Below, piece by piece: positions 26,391-37,466 of a DNA stretch of 64,000 nucleotides; the stretch's first letter is position 1; the number at the start of each line of letters is the position of its first letter. The notes under the pieces were generated by a model. It worked only from the letters and a program-made list of their open reading frames with translations, was not told where the DNA came from and ran no database searches. The position numbers and the translations under genes were made by a program. Source of the stretch: Barnesiella sp. An22 (lineage in GTDB: Bacteria > Bacteroidota > Bacteroidia > Bacteroidales > Barnesiellaceae); assembly GCF_002159975.1 (NCBI RefSeq), contig NZ_NFJR01000001.1, forward strand, positions 186,001-250,000, written 5' to 3'.

Positions 26391-27170
26391 ATGAAAAAAT
26401 ACATTCTCGATTTTCGAATAGCCGAAAATGTACAGTTGCATGACAACTATGCACTCTTGAAATTGACACCTGCCAACGGGCAACCGTTGCCCCCCATGCT
26501 GCCGGGGCAGTTTGTCGAGGTGCGGGTCGATCGCTCTCCCGCCACCTTTTTGAGGCGTCCTATCTCCATCAATTTTGTCGATTATGACCGCAACGAGTTG
26601 TGGTTGCTCATCCGTAAAGCCGGTGAGGGAACCCGTACCCTGTGTGCTCTGCCGGCCGGCGAAACCTTGAACCTGGTTCTGCCGCTGGGTAATACCTTTA
26701 CACCCCCCGAGAACCCGAACGAGAAGATTCTGCTCGTAGGTGGCGGTGTGGGTATAGCTCCTATGCTCTACTGGGGTAAATACCTGAAGGAAAAGGGTTA
26801 TACGCCCCGGTTCCTGCTGGGTTTCCGCAGCGACAAAGACCTGCTGCAATACGAGCAGTTCAAGCAGTGGGGCGAAGTTTATCTATCGACCGAAGACGGT
26901 TCACTGGGTGAAAAAGGTTTCGTAACCCAGCACTCGGTGCTTGAGCAACCGTTCGACCGGCTCTATGTGTGTGGCCCCAAGCCCATGATGGTAGCCGTGG
27001 CCCGGTATGCCCGTGAGCGGAATATCTTTTGCGAGGTATCGCTCGAGAATACGATGGCATGCGGCGTGGGTGCCTGCCTCTGCTGTGTAGAAGACACGGT
27101 CGAAGGCCATGTGTGTGTATGTAAAGAAGGTCCTATCTTTAATATAGAAAAACTCAAATGGCAGATTTAA
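26391..27170 (+). CDS. pyrK: Dihydroorotate dehydrogenase electron-transfer subunit
   Basis: PyrK passes electrons from PyrD to NAD+. The 259-residue flavoprotein has the FAD motif RRPISI (55-60), NAD-binding GGGVGIAPM (117-125) and a [2Fe-2S] Cys cluster (C224, C229, C232, C244 or neighbours). It overlaps pyrD by 13 nt, which couples translation of the two subunits of the type 1B enzyme. The promoter appears to be the second tandem repeat copy. Confidence 0.95.
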   Translation: MKKYILDFRIAENVQLHDNYALLKLTPANGQPLPPMLPGQFVEVRVDRSPATFLRRPISINFVDYDRNELWLLIRKAGEGTRTLCALPAGETLNLVLPLGNTFTPPENPNEKILLVGGGVGIAPMLYWGKYLKEKGYTPRFLLGFRSDKDLLQYEQFKQWGEVYLSTEDGSLGEKGFVTQHSVLEQPFDRLYVCGPKPMMVAVARYARERNIFCEVSLENTMACGVGACLCCVEDTVEGHVCVCKEGPIFNIEKLKWQI

Positions 27171-28069
27171 AAGTTAATATAGGTGCACTGTCCCTGAAAA
27201 ATCCGGTGATGACCGCTTCGGGGACGTTTGGTTATGGCGAAGAGTTTGCCGATTTCATCGACCTGTCTCGTCTGGGCGGTATCATAGTCAAAGGTACCAC
27301 GCTGCATCATCGCGAGGGCAATCCGTATCCCCGTATGGCCGAGACGCCTGCGGGTATGCTCAACGCCGTAGGTCTCCAGAACAAGGGCGTAGACTATTTC
27401 ATCGAGCACATCTATCCCCGTATCCAGGAGATCGATACCCACTTTCTGGTGAATGTGTCGGGAGCCTCGGTCGAGGACTATGTGGCTACCGCCGAGAAGA
27501 TTGCAGCCTTGGACCGTATCCCGGCCATCGAGTTGAATATCTCGTGCCCCAATGTAAAGGAGGGCGGAATGGCTTTCGGTACCTCGTGCCAGAGTGCGGC
27601 TGCCGTTGTGCGGGCCGTGCGGGCTGCCTACCCGAAGACACTGATCGTGAAACTGTCGCCCAACGTGACCGACATTACCGAAATAGCCCGAGCCGTCGAG
27701 GCCGAAGGGGCCGATGCCGTGTCGTTAATCAACACCTTGCTGGGTATGGCTATCGATGCGCAGCGGCGTCGCCCGGTACTCTCGACCGTCACTGGCGGAC
27801 TGTCTGGAGCCTGTGTCAAACCCATTGCCCTGCGTATGGTTTGGCAGACCTATCATGCCGTGAAGATTCCTATTGTGGGGCTGGGGGGTATTATGAATGC
27901 CACCGATGCCATTGAATTCCTGTTGGCCGGAGCTTCGGCCATCGAGGTAGGTACCGCCAACTTCATAGACCCTCAGATTTCGGAGAAAATCGTCGACGGA
28001 ATCGACGAATATCTCGAAAAAAATCATATCTCGTCGGTAAAAGAGTTGATAGGCGGACTTATTCTATAA
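27158..28069 (+). CDS. pyrD: Dihydroorotate dehydrogenase, type 1B catalytic subunit
   Basis: PyrD oxidises dihydroorotate to orotate in pyrimidine synthesis. The 303-residue TIM barrel contains FMN-binding motifs and Cys130 as the catalytic base ([13 protein letters not shown]), which marks class 1 enzymes; partnership with pyrK marks type 1B. It is cytoplasmic. A long hairpin follows the stop. Confidence 0.96.
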   Translation: MADLKVNIGALSLKNPVMTASGTFGYGEEFADFIDLSRLGGIIVKGTTLHHREGNPYPRMAETPAGMLNAVGLQNKGVDYFIEHIYPRIQEIDTHFLVNVSGASVEDYVATAEKIAALDRIPAIELNISCPNVKEGGMAFGTSCQSAAAVVRAVRAAYPKTLIVKLSPNVTDITEIARAVEAEGADAVSLINTLLGMAIDAQRRRPVLSTVTGGLSGACVKPIALRMVWQTYHAVKIPIVGLGGIMNATDAIEFLLAGASAIEVGTANFIDPQISEKIVDGIDEYLEKNHISSVKELIGGLIL

Positions 28070-28093
28070 GCTGTTTATTAACAGATAAATAAA

Positions 28094-28143
28094 AAATAGC
28101 GAATATAGATTGCAGTAATGCAGCAAATCTATATTCGCTATTT
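28094..28143. terminator. Long AT-rich hairpin after pyrD
   Basis: A 17-bp perfect stem (AAATAGCGAATATAGAT / ATCTATATTCGCTATTT) has a 16-nt loop that can form a further TGC/GCA pair. It lies between the convergent pyrD and htpG genes. A second, shorter inverted repeat (CTTTATAT / ATATAAAG, 28152-28183) is next to it on the htpG side. Neither has a long T-run on the + strand. Confidence 0.65.
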
Positions 28144-28225
28144 GAGTATTGCTTTATATGCTGGGTGAGAGGGTGATATAAAGTATTACTTCATATCTGT
28201 TCCCCTCACCGGCATCAACAAGTCA

Positions 28226-30280
28226 TTAAAGAATCTCGACAGAGCGTTTGATGAAGTTGCTCAAAGCCTCGCCCTTCAGCATGTTGTTGGAAAGGAGAGC
28301 CAGGTCGACCAACTGACGAACCAGCGGGTTCTTGTCGGCATAGCTCTTCAGTACGTCCGACTCTTTGGCACGCAATTCCTTGGCCTTCTCTTCGGCACTT
28401 TTCAAAGCCTCTTTGTCGGCTACGGGTACCTCTTCGTCCTTCTTGTCTTTCTTGGCCTCTTGCAGACGGGTGATTTCGGCATTGATCGTGTTCAACTCGT
28501 CGAGTATCGGGGTCAACTGCTCTTTGCACGACGACTCGGTGTCGGCGATAATCCGTTGCGTCAAGGGGTGCTCGGTGTTGACAATGAGGTTGTAGCTGTC
28601 GGGCAGTTCGCCATAGATGGCCATACCCGGTTGTATGGCAGCCATATCCTTCATACGACGCATGAACTCGTTCTGCGTAATCACAATAGGTTGTGCCGTA
28701 GCACCTACGGGCTCGAACATAACCAGGAAGTCGCTCTTCTCGATGACAGGAATCTGCGATTTGAATACCGTAGTCATCACTTCGCGCTGTTGCTCATTGA
28801 GGGCAACCGACGACTTGTTGTCGCTCTTCTGAATCAATCGGTCTATCAAGTCGCTGTCGACCCGTACGAAACGACATTTACCCAACTTCTGCTCCAACAT
28901 ACCGATGAAGTGGGGGTCTAACTGACCGTTCATCAGCAACACATCGTAACCCTTCGCGGTAGCGGTCTCGATGTAGCTGTATTGGGCCTCCTTGTCGGTG
29001 GCATACAGGTAGATGAGTTGTCCGTCCTTGTCGGTCTGGTTGCCTTCAATCAGCGTCTTGTACTCGTCGAGGGTGTAGTATTTCTCTTCGGTATCTTTCA
29101 GCAGAACGAATTTCTGAGCCCGTTCGTAGAACTTCTCGTCCGAGAGCATACCGTACTCGATGAAGATCTTCAGGTCGTCCCATTTCTCTTCGAACTGTTT
29201 GCGGTCGCTGTTGAAAATCTCTTGCAAACGTTCGGCCACCTTCTTGGTGATGTAACCCGAAATCTTCTTCACATTCGAGTCGCTTTGCAGGTACGAACGC
29301 GATACGTTCAGCGGGATGTCGGGCGAGTCGATGACACCTTGCAGCAACATCAGGAAGTCGGGGACGATACCTTCGACCGAATCGGTTACAAATACCTGGT
29401 TGCAGTACAGCTGTATCTTATACCGGTTGATGTCGATGTTGTTCTTGATTTTCGGGAAGTAAAGAATACCCGTCAACTTGAAGGGGTAGTCGATATTCAG
29501 GTGAATCCAGAAGAGCGGTTCGTCGATGCCGGGATAGAGGTCGGAATAGAATTTCCTGTAATCCTCGTCGGTCAGGTCGGTCGGTTTGCGAGTCCAGGCC
29601 GGCTCCAAGTCGTTGATGACTTTGTCTTTGTCGGTATCGACATATTTGCCGTCTTTCCACTCTTGCTCTTTACCGAATACAACGGGTACGGGCAAGAAGC
29701 GGCAATACTTCTTCAGCAGCGTCTCGATGCGTTGCTCTTCGAGGAACTCCTTGTTCTCATCGTCGATATACAACACAATATCGGTACCGCGTTCGCTCTT
29801 GTCGATGTCGGTCATCTCGTAGGCAGGCGAACCGTCGCAGCTCCACATGACACCTTTTGCCCCCTCTTTATAGGACAAGGTGCGAATCTCGACCTTCTTC
29901 GAAACCATGAAGGAGGAGTAGAAGCCCAAGCCGAAGTGGCCGATGATGGCGTTGGCATCGTTTTTATATTTCTCCAGAAACTCTTCAGCACCCGAAAAGG
30001 CAATCTGGTTGATATATTTGTCTATCTCTTCGGCCGTCATGCCTATACCGTGGTCGGAGATGGTAAGCGTGCCGGCCTTCTTGTCGATCGAAACCGATAC
30101 GTTCATCGCACCCAGCTCGCCTTTGAAGTCGCCAAAAGATGCCAGAGTCTTCAGTTTCTGCGTAGCATCGACGGCATTGGATACCAGCTCTCTCAAGAAT
30201 ATTTCGTGATCGCTGTACAAAAACTTTTTGATAACGGGGAAGATGTTGTCGGTTGTAACCCCGATAGTACCTTTTTGCAT
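28226..30280 (-). CDS. htpG: Molecular chaperone HtpG (Hsp90)
   Basis: The 684-residue protein has the GHKL ATPase N-domain with the family motifs LRELVSNAVDATQKL, SDHGIGM and GHFGLGFYSSFMV, then the middle and dimerisation domains. A Lys/Glu-rich insert with coiled-coil character (about residues 610-645) is seen near the C-terminus; slightly extended Hsp90s are common in this phylum. It lies 102 nt from clpC in the same direction, separated by clpC's terminator, so it probably has its own promoter. Confidence 0.97.
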   Translation of the reverse strand: MQKGTIGVTTDNIFPVIKKFLYSDHEIFLRELVSNAVDATQKLKTLASFGDFKGELGAMNVSVSIDKKAGTLTISDHGIGMTAEEIDKYINQIAFSGAEEFLEKYKNDANAIIGHFGLGFYSSFMVSKKVEIRTLSYKEGAKGVMWSCDGSPAYEMTDIDKSERGTDIVLYIDDENKEFLEEQRIETLLKKYCRFLPVPVVFGKEQEWKDGKYVDTDKDKVINDLEPAWTRKPTDLTDEDYRKFYSDLYPGIDEPLFWIHLNIDYPFKLTGILYFPKIKNNIDINRYKIQLYCNQVFVTDSVEGIVPDFLMLLQGVIDSPDIPLNVSRSYLQSDSNVKKISGYITKKVAERLQEIFNSDRKQFEEKWDDLKIFIEYGMLSDEKFYERAQKFVLLKDTEEKYYTLDEYKTLIEGNQTDKDGQLIYLYATDKEAQYSYIETATAKGYDVLLMNGQLDPHFIGMLEQKLGKCRFVRVDSDLIDRLIQKSDNKSSVALNEQQREVMTTVFKSQIPVIEKSDFLVMFEPVGATAQPIVITQNEFMRRMKDMAAIQPGMAIYGELPDSYNLIVNTEHPLTQRIIADTESSCKEQLTPILDELNTINAEITRLQEAKKDKKDEEVPVADKEALKSAEEKAKELRAKESDVLKSYADKNPLVRQLVDLALLSNNMLKGEALSNFIKRSVEIL

Positions 30281-30322
30281 GGTTATATGTTTTTATTGTT
30301 ACAATTTTCTACTCGAAATTTT

Positions 30323-30360
30323 TTCAAAAAAAATGCCAGACTCAAAAAGTCTGACATTTT
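30323..30360 (-). terminator. Terminator after clpC
   Basis: Reading the minus strand, AAAATGTCAGAC pairs with GTCTGGCATTTT (12 bp, one G-U) with a 7-nt loop, and is followed by a run of T. It lies 22 nt past the clpC stop and separates clpC from htpG. Confidence 0.88.
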
Positions 30361-30382
30361 GGCTTATTCTCTTTCTGTCGTG

Positions 30383-32947
30383 TCACGCCTCTTTCTTCGA
30401 GTCGATAATCGACGAAACGATTTTGTGATTTTCCTGGTCGAAGTCGACCCGTATCGTATCACCCTCCTGAACGGTAGCCCGGATAATCATCTCGGCCAAC
30501 TCATCCTCGAGATATTTCTGGATGGCCCGTTTCAAGGGTCGGGCACCGAACTGCACATCGTACCCCTTCTCGGCAATGAAGTTTTTGGCAGCATCGGTGA
30601 TTTCGAGGTGATACCCCAACGTCTCTACCCGTTTGTAGAAGCCGCTCAATTCCAAGTCTATAATCTGGAAGATGGCTTTCTTGTCGAGCTGGTCGAACAT
30701 GACGATGTCGTCGATACGGTTCAGGAACTCGGGCGAAAAGGCACGGTTCAGAGCCTTTTGGATGACACCCCGCGAGTAGTCTTTCTCCGAAACGGTATTG
30801 GTCGAGAAACCTACGCCCTGGCCGAAATCCTTCAACTGGCGGGTACCGATGTTCGAAGTCATAATCAGGATGGTATTCTTGAAGTCGATACGACGGCCCA
30901 GACTGTCGGTCAACCGGCCTTCGTCCAAGACCTGCAACAGCAGATTGAATACATCGGGGTGAGCCTTCTCTATCTCGTCGAGCAGTACGACCGAATAGGG
31001 TTTGCGGCGTACCTTCTCGGTGAGCTGGCCACCCTCTTCGTAACCCACGTATCCCGGAGGGGCACCAACGAGCCGCGACACGGTGAACTTCTCCATATAT
31101 TCACTCATGTCGATGCGGATAAGGGCATCTTTCGAGTCGAACAGATACTCGGCCAACTTCTTGGCCAGATGCGTTTTACCTACGCCCGTCGGACCCAGGA
31201 ACATAAAGGTACCGATAGGCTTGTCGGGGTCTTTCAATCCCACCCGATTGCGCTGTATGGCCTTCACCACTTTGTCTACAGCCTCGTCCTGACCGATAAT
31301 TTCGCGCTTCAGTTCTCCAGCCATGGCCAGCAGTTTGTTGCCTTCGGCCTGAGCAATACGCTGCACGGGCACGCCGGTCATCATGGCTACCACCTCGGCC
31401 ACTTTCTCTTCGTCGACAATCTCGCGGTGTTGCTGCATCTGTTTCTCCCAGTTGTCTTTGGCCGTCTCCAGAGAGAGCTGCAACTCCTTCTCCTTGTCGC
31501 GGAAGCTGGCTGCCAATTCGTAATTCTGCGATTTCACGGCGTTTATCTTGTCCTCGCGGCAAGTCTCGATTTGAGCCTCCAGACTCTCGATCTCCTTAGG
31601 TACCGTAATGTTCGACACATGTACCCGGGCTCCCGCTTCGTCCAAGGCATCGATGGCCTTGTCGGGGAAATTCCGGTCGCTGATATAGCGGTCTGTCAAT
31701 TTGACACAAGCCTCCAGCGCAGCGTCGGTATAGGTTACGTTGTGATGGTCTTCGTAACGGCCCTTGATGTTGTTGAGAATCTGCAGGGTCTCTTCGGGTG
31801 TCGTAGGCTCGACCATAATCTTCTGGAACCGACGCTCCAAGGCTCCGTCTTTCTCGATATTCTTGCGATACTCGTCGAGCGTGGTGGCACCGATACACTG
31901 TATCTCGCCCCGCGAAAGTGCCGGCTTCAGCATGTTGGCCGCATCGAGCGAACCGGTAGCGCCACCGGCCCCCACGATGGTGTGAATCTCGTCGATAAAC
32001 AAGATGATATTGGGGTTTTTCGAGAGTTCGTTCAAGATAGCCTTGATGCGCTCTTCGAACTGTCCGCGATACTTGGTGCCGGCTACAATCGAAGCCATGT
32101 CGAGCGAAATGAGCCGTTTGTCGAACAACACACGCGATACCTTACGCTGCACGATGCGCAGAGCAAGCCCCTCGACAATAGCCGATTTGCCCACACCCGG
32201 CTCACCGATGAGTACCGGGTTGTTCTTCTTCCGGCGGCTCAATACCTGGGCCAGCCGCTCTATCTCGTTGTCACGGCCTACGACGGGGTCGAGACGACCC
32301 TCTTCGGCCGCCTTGGTCATATCGGTACCGAAGTTGTCGAGCACGGGTGTATCGTTATTGCTGCGCTGTGTCGAAGCGCTGCTGCCACTGCCGCCTTGCT
32401 GTTGTTCGCGGCGATAGTTGCGCTCATCCTCCAGTTCGTCGTCATCGTCGTCGGTAAAACCGGCTCCCATGCCGCGAGGGGAGGGGTGTTGTTCGGCCTC
32501 TGCTTCGCCAGTCGCTTCACCTTTTAAAAAGGCCGACACTTCGTCGTAGGTGATGTCGTTCGTATGGAGTATTTTCGCAGCCGGAGAATCCGATTCTTTC
32601 AAAATGGCCAGCAACAAGTGCTCCGAGTCGGTCTCTTGGCTCTTCATAAATCGAGCCTCGAGCATACTCATTTTCAACACTCTGTCTGTGCTTTTACTGA
32701 TAGTCAGCTCGCTCGACTGCTGTTCCATGTGATTGTTGGAAGCGGATAGTTCATTTTCCAGCGAACTCTTTATCGTGCGAAGAGAAGCACCCAGCCCCAC
32801 TAAGGCATCGACAGCCCGATTGGCCCCATCGCGTATAATTCCCAGCAACAAATGCTCGGGAACGATGTTGGAATTTTGAAGGCGTTCGGCTTCCTCCCGG
32901 CTGTAACCGAGAATTTCCTTTACATGTTGTGAAAAGTTTCTTTCCAT
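30383..32947 (-). CDS. clpC: ATP-dependent Clp protease ATPase subunit ClpC
   Basis: ClpC unfolds proteins and feeds them to ClpP. The 854-residue protein has two N-terminal Clp repeats (from [21 protein letters not shown]), a first AAA+ module with GEPGVGKSA, a UVR-like middle region ([20 protein letters not shown]) and a second AAA+ module with GPTGVGKTH. The middle region separates ClpC from ClpB. A Gly/Ser/Gln-rich linker is seen around residues 160-195. The start at 32947 matches the family and lies after a -7 box. Confidence 0.95.
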   Translation of the reverse strand: MERNFSQHVKEILGYSREEAERLQNSNIVPEHLLLGIIRDGANRAVDALVGLGASLRTIKSSLENELSASNNHMEQQSSELTISKSTDRVLKMSMLEARFMKSQETDSEHLLLAILKESDSPAAKILHTNDITYDEVSAFLKGEATGEAEAEQHPSPRGMGAGFTDDDDDELEDERNYRREQQQGGSGSSASTQRSNNDTPVLDNFGTDMTKAAEEGRLDPVVGRDNEIERLAQVLSRRKKNNPVLIGEPGVGKSAIVEGLALRIVQRKVSRVLFDKRLISLDMASIVAGTKYRGQFEERIKAILNELSKNPNIILFIDEIHTIVGAGGATGSLDAANMLKPALSRGEIQCIGATTLDEYRKNIEKDGALERRFQKIMVEPTTPEETLQILNNIKGRYEDHHNVTYTDAALEACVKLTDRYISDRNFPDKAIDALDEAGARVHVSNITVPKEIESLEAQIETCREDKINAVKSQNYELAASFRDKEKELQLSLETAKDNWEKQMQQHREIVDEEKVAEVVAMMTGVPVQRIAQAEGNKLLAMAGELKREIIGQDEAVDKVVKAIQRNRVGLKDPDKPIGTFMFLGPTGVGKTHLAKKLAEYLFDSKDALIRIDMSEYMEKFTVSRLVGAPPGYVGYEEGGQLTEKVRRKPYSVVLLDEIEKAHPDVFNLLLQVLDEGRLTDSLGRRIDFKNTILIMTSNIGTRQLKDFGQGVGFSTNTVSEKDYSRGVIQKALNRAFSPEFLNRIDDIVMFDQLDKKAIFQIIDLELSGFYKRVETLGYHLEITDAAKNFIAEKGYDVQFGARPLKRAIQKYLEDELAEMIIRATVQEGDTIRVDFDQENHKIVSSIIDSKKEA

Positions 32948-32977
32948 AAACAAATCTGTCTCCTTATATTGATTTAG

Positions 32978-33008
32978 CAAATATACCACCTTTACGCCAA
33001 ATATTGGC
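32978..33008 (-). promoter_or_regulatory. clpC -7 box and adjacent inverted repeat
   Basis: On the minus strand TATATTTG (32978-32985) lies 30 nt before the clpC start. Just upstream is GCCAA-ATA-TTGGC (32996-33008), a perfect 5-3-5 palindrome in the -20 to -30 region, with partly matching TTTAC/GTAAA flanks. It could be a regulator site; it does not match CIRCE (HrcA) or known CtsR boxes. Confidence 0.5.
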
Positions 33009-33111
33009 AGGTAAATATTATTTCTTGTGTATAACAAATAACATGCCGAATTTTCCCATTTGCCGAAGATTATTTATTGAGGGAGATACCTCGGTTTTTT
33101 CAAAAAATTGG

Positions 33112-33119
33112 TATCTTTG
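33112..33119 (+). promoter_or_regulatory. -7 promoter box (TATCTTTG) for gyrA
   Basis: TATCTTTG lies 40 nt before the gyrA start in the 212-nt gap divergent from clpC. No TTG is seen at the -33 distance. Confidence 0.55.
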
Positions 33120-33159
33120 TACGCTAAAGAATCAATGTATAACCAATTTTCACTAATAA

Positions 33160-35658
33160 ATGATTGACCAGGATAGAATTCTAAAGATAGACATCAATCA
33201 AGAGATGCAATCGGCCTACATCGATTACTCCATGTCGGTGATTGTAGCTCGAGCCTTGCCCGATGTGCGCGACGGTTTCAAGCCGGTACACCGCCGGGTG
33301 TTGTTCGGTATGGACAAACTGGGAAACACATCGGATAAACCTTACAAGAAATCTGCGAGAATCGTCGGTGACGTATTAGGTAAGTATCACCCGCACGGCG
33401 ATTCGTCGGTATACTATGCACTGGTACGTATGGCCCAACCGTGGTCCTTGCGTTACCCGCTGGTCGACGGCCAGGGTAACTTTGGTTCGGTCGACGGCGA
33501 CAGCCCTGCCGCCATGCGTTATACCGAGGCGCGACTCTCGCGCATTGCCGAAGAGACGCTTCGCGATATTGAAAAGGATACGGTCGATTTTACCCCCAAC
33601 TTCGATAACACGCTCGAAGAGCCTACCGTATTGCCCACCCGCATACCGCAACTGCTGGTAAACGGGGCCTCGGGTATTGCCGTAGGTATGGCGACCAACA
33701 TGCCGCCTCACAACCTGTCGGAGTGTATCGATGCTTCGGTTGCTCTGATCGACAACCGCGACATCACCATCGAGGAGTTGATGCAATATATCAAGGCTCC
33801 CGACTTCCCCACAGGGGGCATCATCTACGGCTATGCCGGTGTAAAGGATGCTTTCGAAACAGGCCGCGGTCGTATCGTCATCCGTGCCAAAGCCGAAATC
33901 GAGGTAGACAGCTCGACGGGTCGCGAATCGATTATCGTATCGGAAATTCCCTATGCCGTCAACAAGTCGGAATTGATTAAGAAAATCGCCGACCTGGTCG
34001 AAGAGAAACGTCTGGACGGAATCTCGAACATCAACGACGAGTCCGACCGTGCCGGCATGCGCATCGTTATCGAAGTCAAAAAAGATGCCAACGCCAGCGT
34101 GGTGCTGAACAAGCTGTTCAAAATGACCGACCTGCAGTCGTCGTTCAGCGTCAACAACATTGCACTGGTACATGGTCGTCCTCAAACCTTGAACCTGAAA
34201 CAACTGCTCGAATCTTTCGTTGACCACCGTCACGAAGTGGTTTTGCGCCGGACTCGATTCGACCTGGCCAAAGCCGAGGAGCGGGCCCATATACTCGAAG
34301 GTCTGATTATTGCATCGGACCACATCGACGAGGTTATCAAGATTGTAAGAGCTTCGCAGACTCGCGAAGAGGCCCGCACGCGCCTGATGGAGCGCTTCTC
34401 GCTCAGCGACAAGCAGGCTCAGGCCATTGTCGATATGCGTATCGGTCAGTTGACCGGTCTCGACCAGGACAAACTGAGAAACGAGTATGCCGAAATCGAA
34501 AAGATGATTGCCTATTATCACCAGATTTTGGCCGACGAAGCGGTCTGCATGAAGGTGATAAAAGACGAGCTTATCGAAATCAAAGAGAAATATGGCGACG
34601 AGCGCAAGACCGAAATCGTCTACTCGTCCGAAGAGTTCAATGCCGAAGACTTCTATGCCGACGACGAGATGATTATCACCATCTCGCACATGGGCTATAT
34701 CAAACGTACGCCGCTCTCCGAATTCCGTGCACAAAACCGGGGTGGAGTAGGGGCCAAGGGCAGCAACACCCGCGAAGAAGACTTCATCGAATATATCTAT
34801 CCCGCTTCGATGCACAACTACATGCTCTTCTTCACGCAGAAAGGTAAATGCTACTGGCTCAAGGTATACGAGATACCCGAAGGCTCCAAGAGCTCGAAGG
34901 GTAGGGCCATACAGAATATGCTCAATATCGACTCGGACGACAAGGTAAATGCCTTTATCCGCGTGAAACGGTTGCAAGACCCCGAATACAACATGTCGCA
35001 CAACCTGCTCTTCTGTACGCGCAAGGGTATCATCAAGAAGACCAAACTCGAAGCCTATTCGCGTCCTCGCCAGAACGGTGTGAATGCCATCACCATTCGC
35101 GAAGACGACCAGGTGATACAAGTGCGGCTCACCACGGGCGACAGCCAGATTGTCATTGCCAACCGTCACGGCCGGGCCATCCGCTTCCACGAGAGCGCCG
35201 TACGTGAAATGGGACGTAATGCTACCGGTGTAAAGGGTATGACCCTCGACAACGACGACGATGCCGTAGTAGGAATGATTTGCGTAAACGACCCCGAGAA
35301 AGAGACCATCATGGTGGTTTCGGAGCAGGGATACGGCAAACGCTCGCTCATCGAAGACTACCGCATAACCAACCGCGGTGGTAAGGGTGTGAAGACCTTG
35401 AACATCACCGACAAGACCGGTTATCTGGTTGCCATCAAGTGTGTAACCGACGAGAACGACCTGGTCATCATCAACAAGTCGGGTATCACGTTGCGCATGA
35501 AGGTAGCCGACGTGCGTGTCATGGGCCGAGCTACGCAAGGTGTTCGGTTAATCAACCTCGAAAAACGGAACGACGAAATTGCTTCGGTCTGCAAAGTCTT
35601 GTCGGACAGTGTCGATGAGAACATGCAGGACGACAACGTCACCGAAATCACAGAATAA
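33160..35658 (+). CDS. gyrA: DNA gyrase subunit A
   Basis: GyrA is the DNA-cleaving subunit of gyrase. The 832-residue protein has catalytic Tyr121 ([10 protein letters not shown]), the winged-helix domain, and a C-terminal beta-pinwheel with the GyrA box QNRGGVG. The quinolone-determining region reads [17 protein letters not shown] with the Ser kept at position 82; Tyr at position 86, where E. coli has Asp87, is most likely natural to this phylum. A secreted TPR gene follows after 25 nt. Confidence 0.98.
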   Translation: MIDQDRILKIDINQEMQSAYIDYSMSVIVARALPDVRDGFKPVHRRVLFGMDKLGNTSDKPYKKSARIVGDVLGKYHPHGDSSVYYALVRMAQPWSLRYPLVDGQGNFGSVDGDSPAAMRYTEARLSRIAEETLRDIEKDTVDFTPNFDNTLEEPTVLPTRIPQLLVNGASGIAVGMATNMPPHNLSECIDASVALIDNRDITIEELMQYIKAPDFPTGGIIYGYAGVKDAFETGRGRIVIRAKAEIEVDSSTGRESIIVSEIPYAVNKSELIKKIADLVEEKRLDGISNINDESDRAGMRIVIEVKKDANASVVLNKLFKMTDLQSSFSVNNIALVHGRPQTLNLKQLLESFVDHRHEVVLRRTRFDLAKAEERAHILEGLIIASDHIDEVIKIVRASQTREEARTRLMERFSLSDKQAQAIVDMRIGQLTGLDQDKLRNEYAEIEKMIAYYHQILADEAVCMKVIKDELIEIKEKYGDERKTEIVYSSEEFNAEDFYADDEMIITISHMGYIKRTPLSEFRAQNRGGVGAKGSNTREEDFIEYIYPASMHNYMLFFTQKGKCYWLKVYEIPEGSKSSKGRAIQNMLNIDSDDKVNAFIRVKRLQDPEYNMSHNLLFCTRKGIIKKTKLEAYSRPRQNGVNAITIREDDQVIQVRLTTGDSQIVIANRHGRAIRFHESAVREMGRNATGVKGMTLDNDDDAVVGMICVNDPEKETIMVVSEQGYGKRSLIEDYRITNRGGKGVKTLNITDKTGYLVAIKCVTDENDLVIINKSGITLRMKVADVRVMGRATQGVRLINLEKRNDEIASVCKVLSDSVDENMQDDNVTEITE

Positions 35659-35683
35659 TTGTTAATCCTAAAATAAACACGCA

Positions 35684-36973
35684 ATGAAAAAAACAACATT
35701 AACCGCAGTATTACTGCTTTCAGTCATTTGCGCATTTGGCCAAAAGAAAGCGGTGAACCGAGCTTTCAGCGAAGCCAAGATGGAGAATCCTAACTTCCAG
35801 GAGGCCCGTACCACCATTCAGGGTGCACTGACCGATCCCGAATCGAAAGACGATGCCAAGACTTGGTATGTAGCCGGTTTCATCGAAAACACCTATTTCG
35901 AAAAAGACAATGTTCAAAAAACATTGGGTATGACGTTGAAAGACGGCGACGGTCCCATGTACGACGCTCTGGTAAAAAGCTACGAGTATTTCCTGAAATC
36001 TATCGCGCTCGATACGCTGCCTAACGAAAAAGGCAAAGTAAAGCCCAAATATGTAAAAGACATTCGTAAAACACTGAAACAAAACATCGATGGATTTGCC
36101 AATGCCGGCGTATACTATTTCACACAGAAAGACTACAAGAAAGCCTACGATGTGTGGGGTATCTACCTGGACATTCCCAAACTCTCGATTATGAAGGGTG
36201 AGAAAAGCGGTCTTCCTGCCGACTCGACTATCGCCATTCTGGAGTTCAACCGGGCTTTGGCTGCCTTGCAGACACAAGATCACGCTCTGGCTATCAGCGC
36301 ACTGAACGACGCTAAAGGCAACGGCTACAACCAGAACGACATCTACAAATACCTCGTTTACGAATATGAGCAAACTCAAGACACGGTCAACCTGATTCAA
36401 ACCCTCCAGGAAGGCGAGAAGCTGTTCAAAAACGAAATGGTAGAGGTTAAAGACGAAATGGGCAACACGGTGATGGACGAGAACGGCCAGCCCAAAATGC
36501 AAAAAGAAAATACCTACACGCTGAAACTGATTAACCTCTATATCTACAGCGGTAAGTACGACGAGGCTATCGCCACGCTCGATGCCATCTTGGCCGAAGA
36601 ACCCGACAAAGCCGAGTATTGGAATGTAAAAGGTAATCTGTACGAGTCGCAAAAGAAATACGACCAATCGATCGAGTGCTTCGAGAAGGCTATCGAAATC
36701 AATCCTACCTATGCCGATGCTCTGGGCAACATGGGTCGTATCTACTTCAACCTCGCCGTACAGAAAAACAACGAAATCAGCTCGATTACCGACAACGTAA
36801 AATATACCGAAGCTCGTGAAAAAGAGGTAATTCCTCTGTTCGAAAAATCGCGTCCGTACTACGAAAAAGCATACGAACTGAAACCCGATGAACCGGACTA
36901 TAAGTATGCGTTGCGCAACATCTATTACAACTTGAACGATGCCGAGAAACTGAAAGCTATCGAAGGCCAATAA
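35684..36973 (+). CDS. Exported TPR protein
   Basis: The 429-residue protein begins with a signal peptide (MKKTTLTAVLLLSVICAFG) and contains TPR units; the clearest are YDEAIATLDAILAEEPDKAEY and the following YDQSIECFEKAIEINPTYAD near residues 285-350. It is probably periplasmic. Function is unknown. Codon use shifts to A-rich forms seen in highly expressed genes (AAA, GAA). It follows gyrA by 25 nt and ends with a strong terminator. Confidence 0.85.
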   Translation: MKKTTLTAVLLLSVICAFGQKKAVNRAFSEAKMENPNFQEARTTIQGALTDPESKDDAKTWYVAGFIENTYFEKDNVQKTLGMTLKDGDGPMYDALVKSYEYFLKSIALDTLPNEKGKVKPKYVKDIRKTLKQNIDGFANAGVYYFTQKDYKKAYDVWGIYLDIPKLSIMKGEKSGLPADSTIAILEFNRALAALQTQDHALAISALNDAKGNGYNQNDIYKYLVYEYEQTQDTVNLIQTLQEGEKLFKNEMVEVKDEMGNTVMDENGQPKMQKENTYTLKLINLYIYSGKYDEAIATLDAILAEEPDKAEYWNVKGNLYESQKKYDQSIECFEKAIEINPTYADALGNMGRIYFNLAVQKNNEISSITDNVKYTEAREKEVIPLFEKSRPYYEKAYELKPDEPDYKYALRNIYYNLNDAEKLKAIEGQ

Positions 36974-36993
36974 TAGTCAATCGGTAAAAACCA

Positions 36994-37034
36994 TAAAAAA
37001 AACAGCCATTCTTTCGGAGAGTGGCTGTTTTTTT
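36994..37034 (+). terminator. Terminator after the exported TPR gene
   Basis: A 10-bp stem (CAGCCATTCT / AGAGTGGCTG, one G-U) with a TTCGG loop is flanked by A and T runs. It is 20 nt past the stop and closes the gyrA transcript. Confidence 0.92.
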
Positions 37035-37053
37035 ATACCGATGGAGCGACTTG

Positions 37054-37305
37054 CTACCATTGTAAAAGATCTGTGCCCTCGAAAAATACACGCCCACGAA
37101 CCTCTATACAATTCCGGCCTTCATTATACCAGATGCGCATAGGGCGACCATTCATACTACCCGAAGCTCGTTGAATATTGACTGTGGATATTTTCCGATC
37201 GATAAACTCCTGAATAATGTCCCAATGCTTAACCTAGGCAGTTTCATCGTTGAATAGGTCGCAAAGCTGCTCAGCACTCAGTTTCTTCAAATCGATATTT
37301 TCCAT
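37054..37305 (-). pseudogene. Small unknown gene interrupted by an in-frame TAG
   Basis: Read on the minus strand from ATG at 37305, the frame gives 23 codons (MENIDLKKLSAEQLCDLFND...), then TAG at 37234-37236, then 59 more codons without interruption (VKHWDIIQEFIDRK ... GTDLLQW) to a TAG at 37054-37056. I do not recognise the family. It has a complete promoter and a perfect AAGGAGG ribosome site 5 nt before ATG, which is rare in Bacteroidota. This suggests a formerly functional, perhaps imported, small gene with a recent nonsense mutation; a short 23-residue peptide is the alternative. Confidence 0.55.
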
Positions 37306-37393
37306 TTAATCCTCCTTTTTAGTATACCATAAATCGAGAAAGCGAGAATAAATTACATCCATCCAAAGATATGAAAGGAGAGGATAAAAACAA
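37306..37393 (-). promoter_or_regulatory. Promoter and Shine-Dalgarno site of the interrupted small gene
   Basis: On the minus strand, TTG (37391-37393), 19 nt, TATCTTTG (37364-37371) forms a full promoter. AAAAAGGAGG (37311-37320) lies 5 nt before the ATG. Confidence 0.6.
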
Positions 37394-37466
37394 ACCTAAT
37401 CCGCAATATTTTAGGGCTCGCATGCAACATATAAAAGCTCGCAAAGCAGCACTTGAAACCCACAAA

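Noticed and set aside
28982-32527. 1,181-codon + strand frame spanning htpG and clpC
   Set aside because: Both genes are unmistakable on the minus strand, and the + frame is a by-product of their codon use.
33400-33430. Tyr at gyrA residue 86 as a quinolone-resistance change
   Set aside because: The key Ser82 is intact, and an aromatic residue at this place is, as far as I recall, normal for Bacteroidales GyrA.
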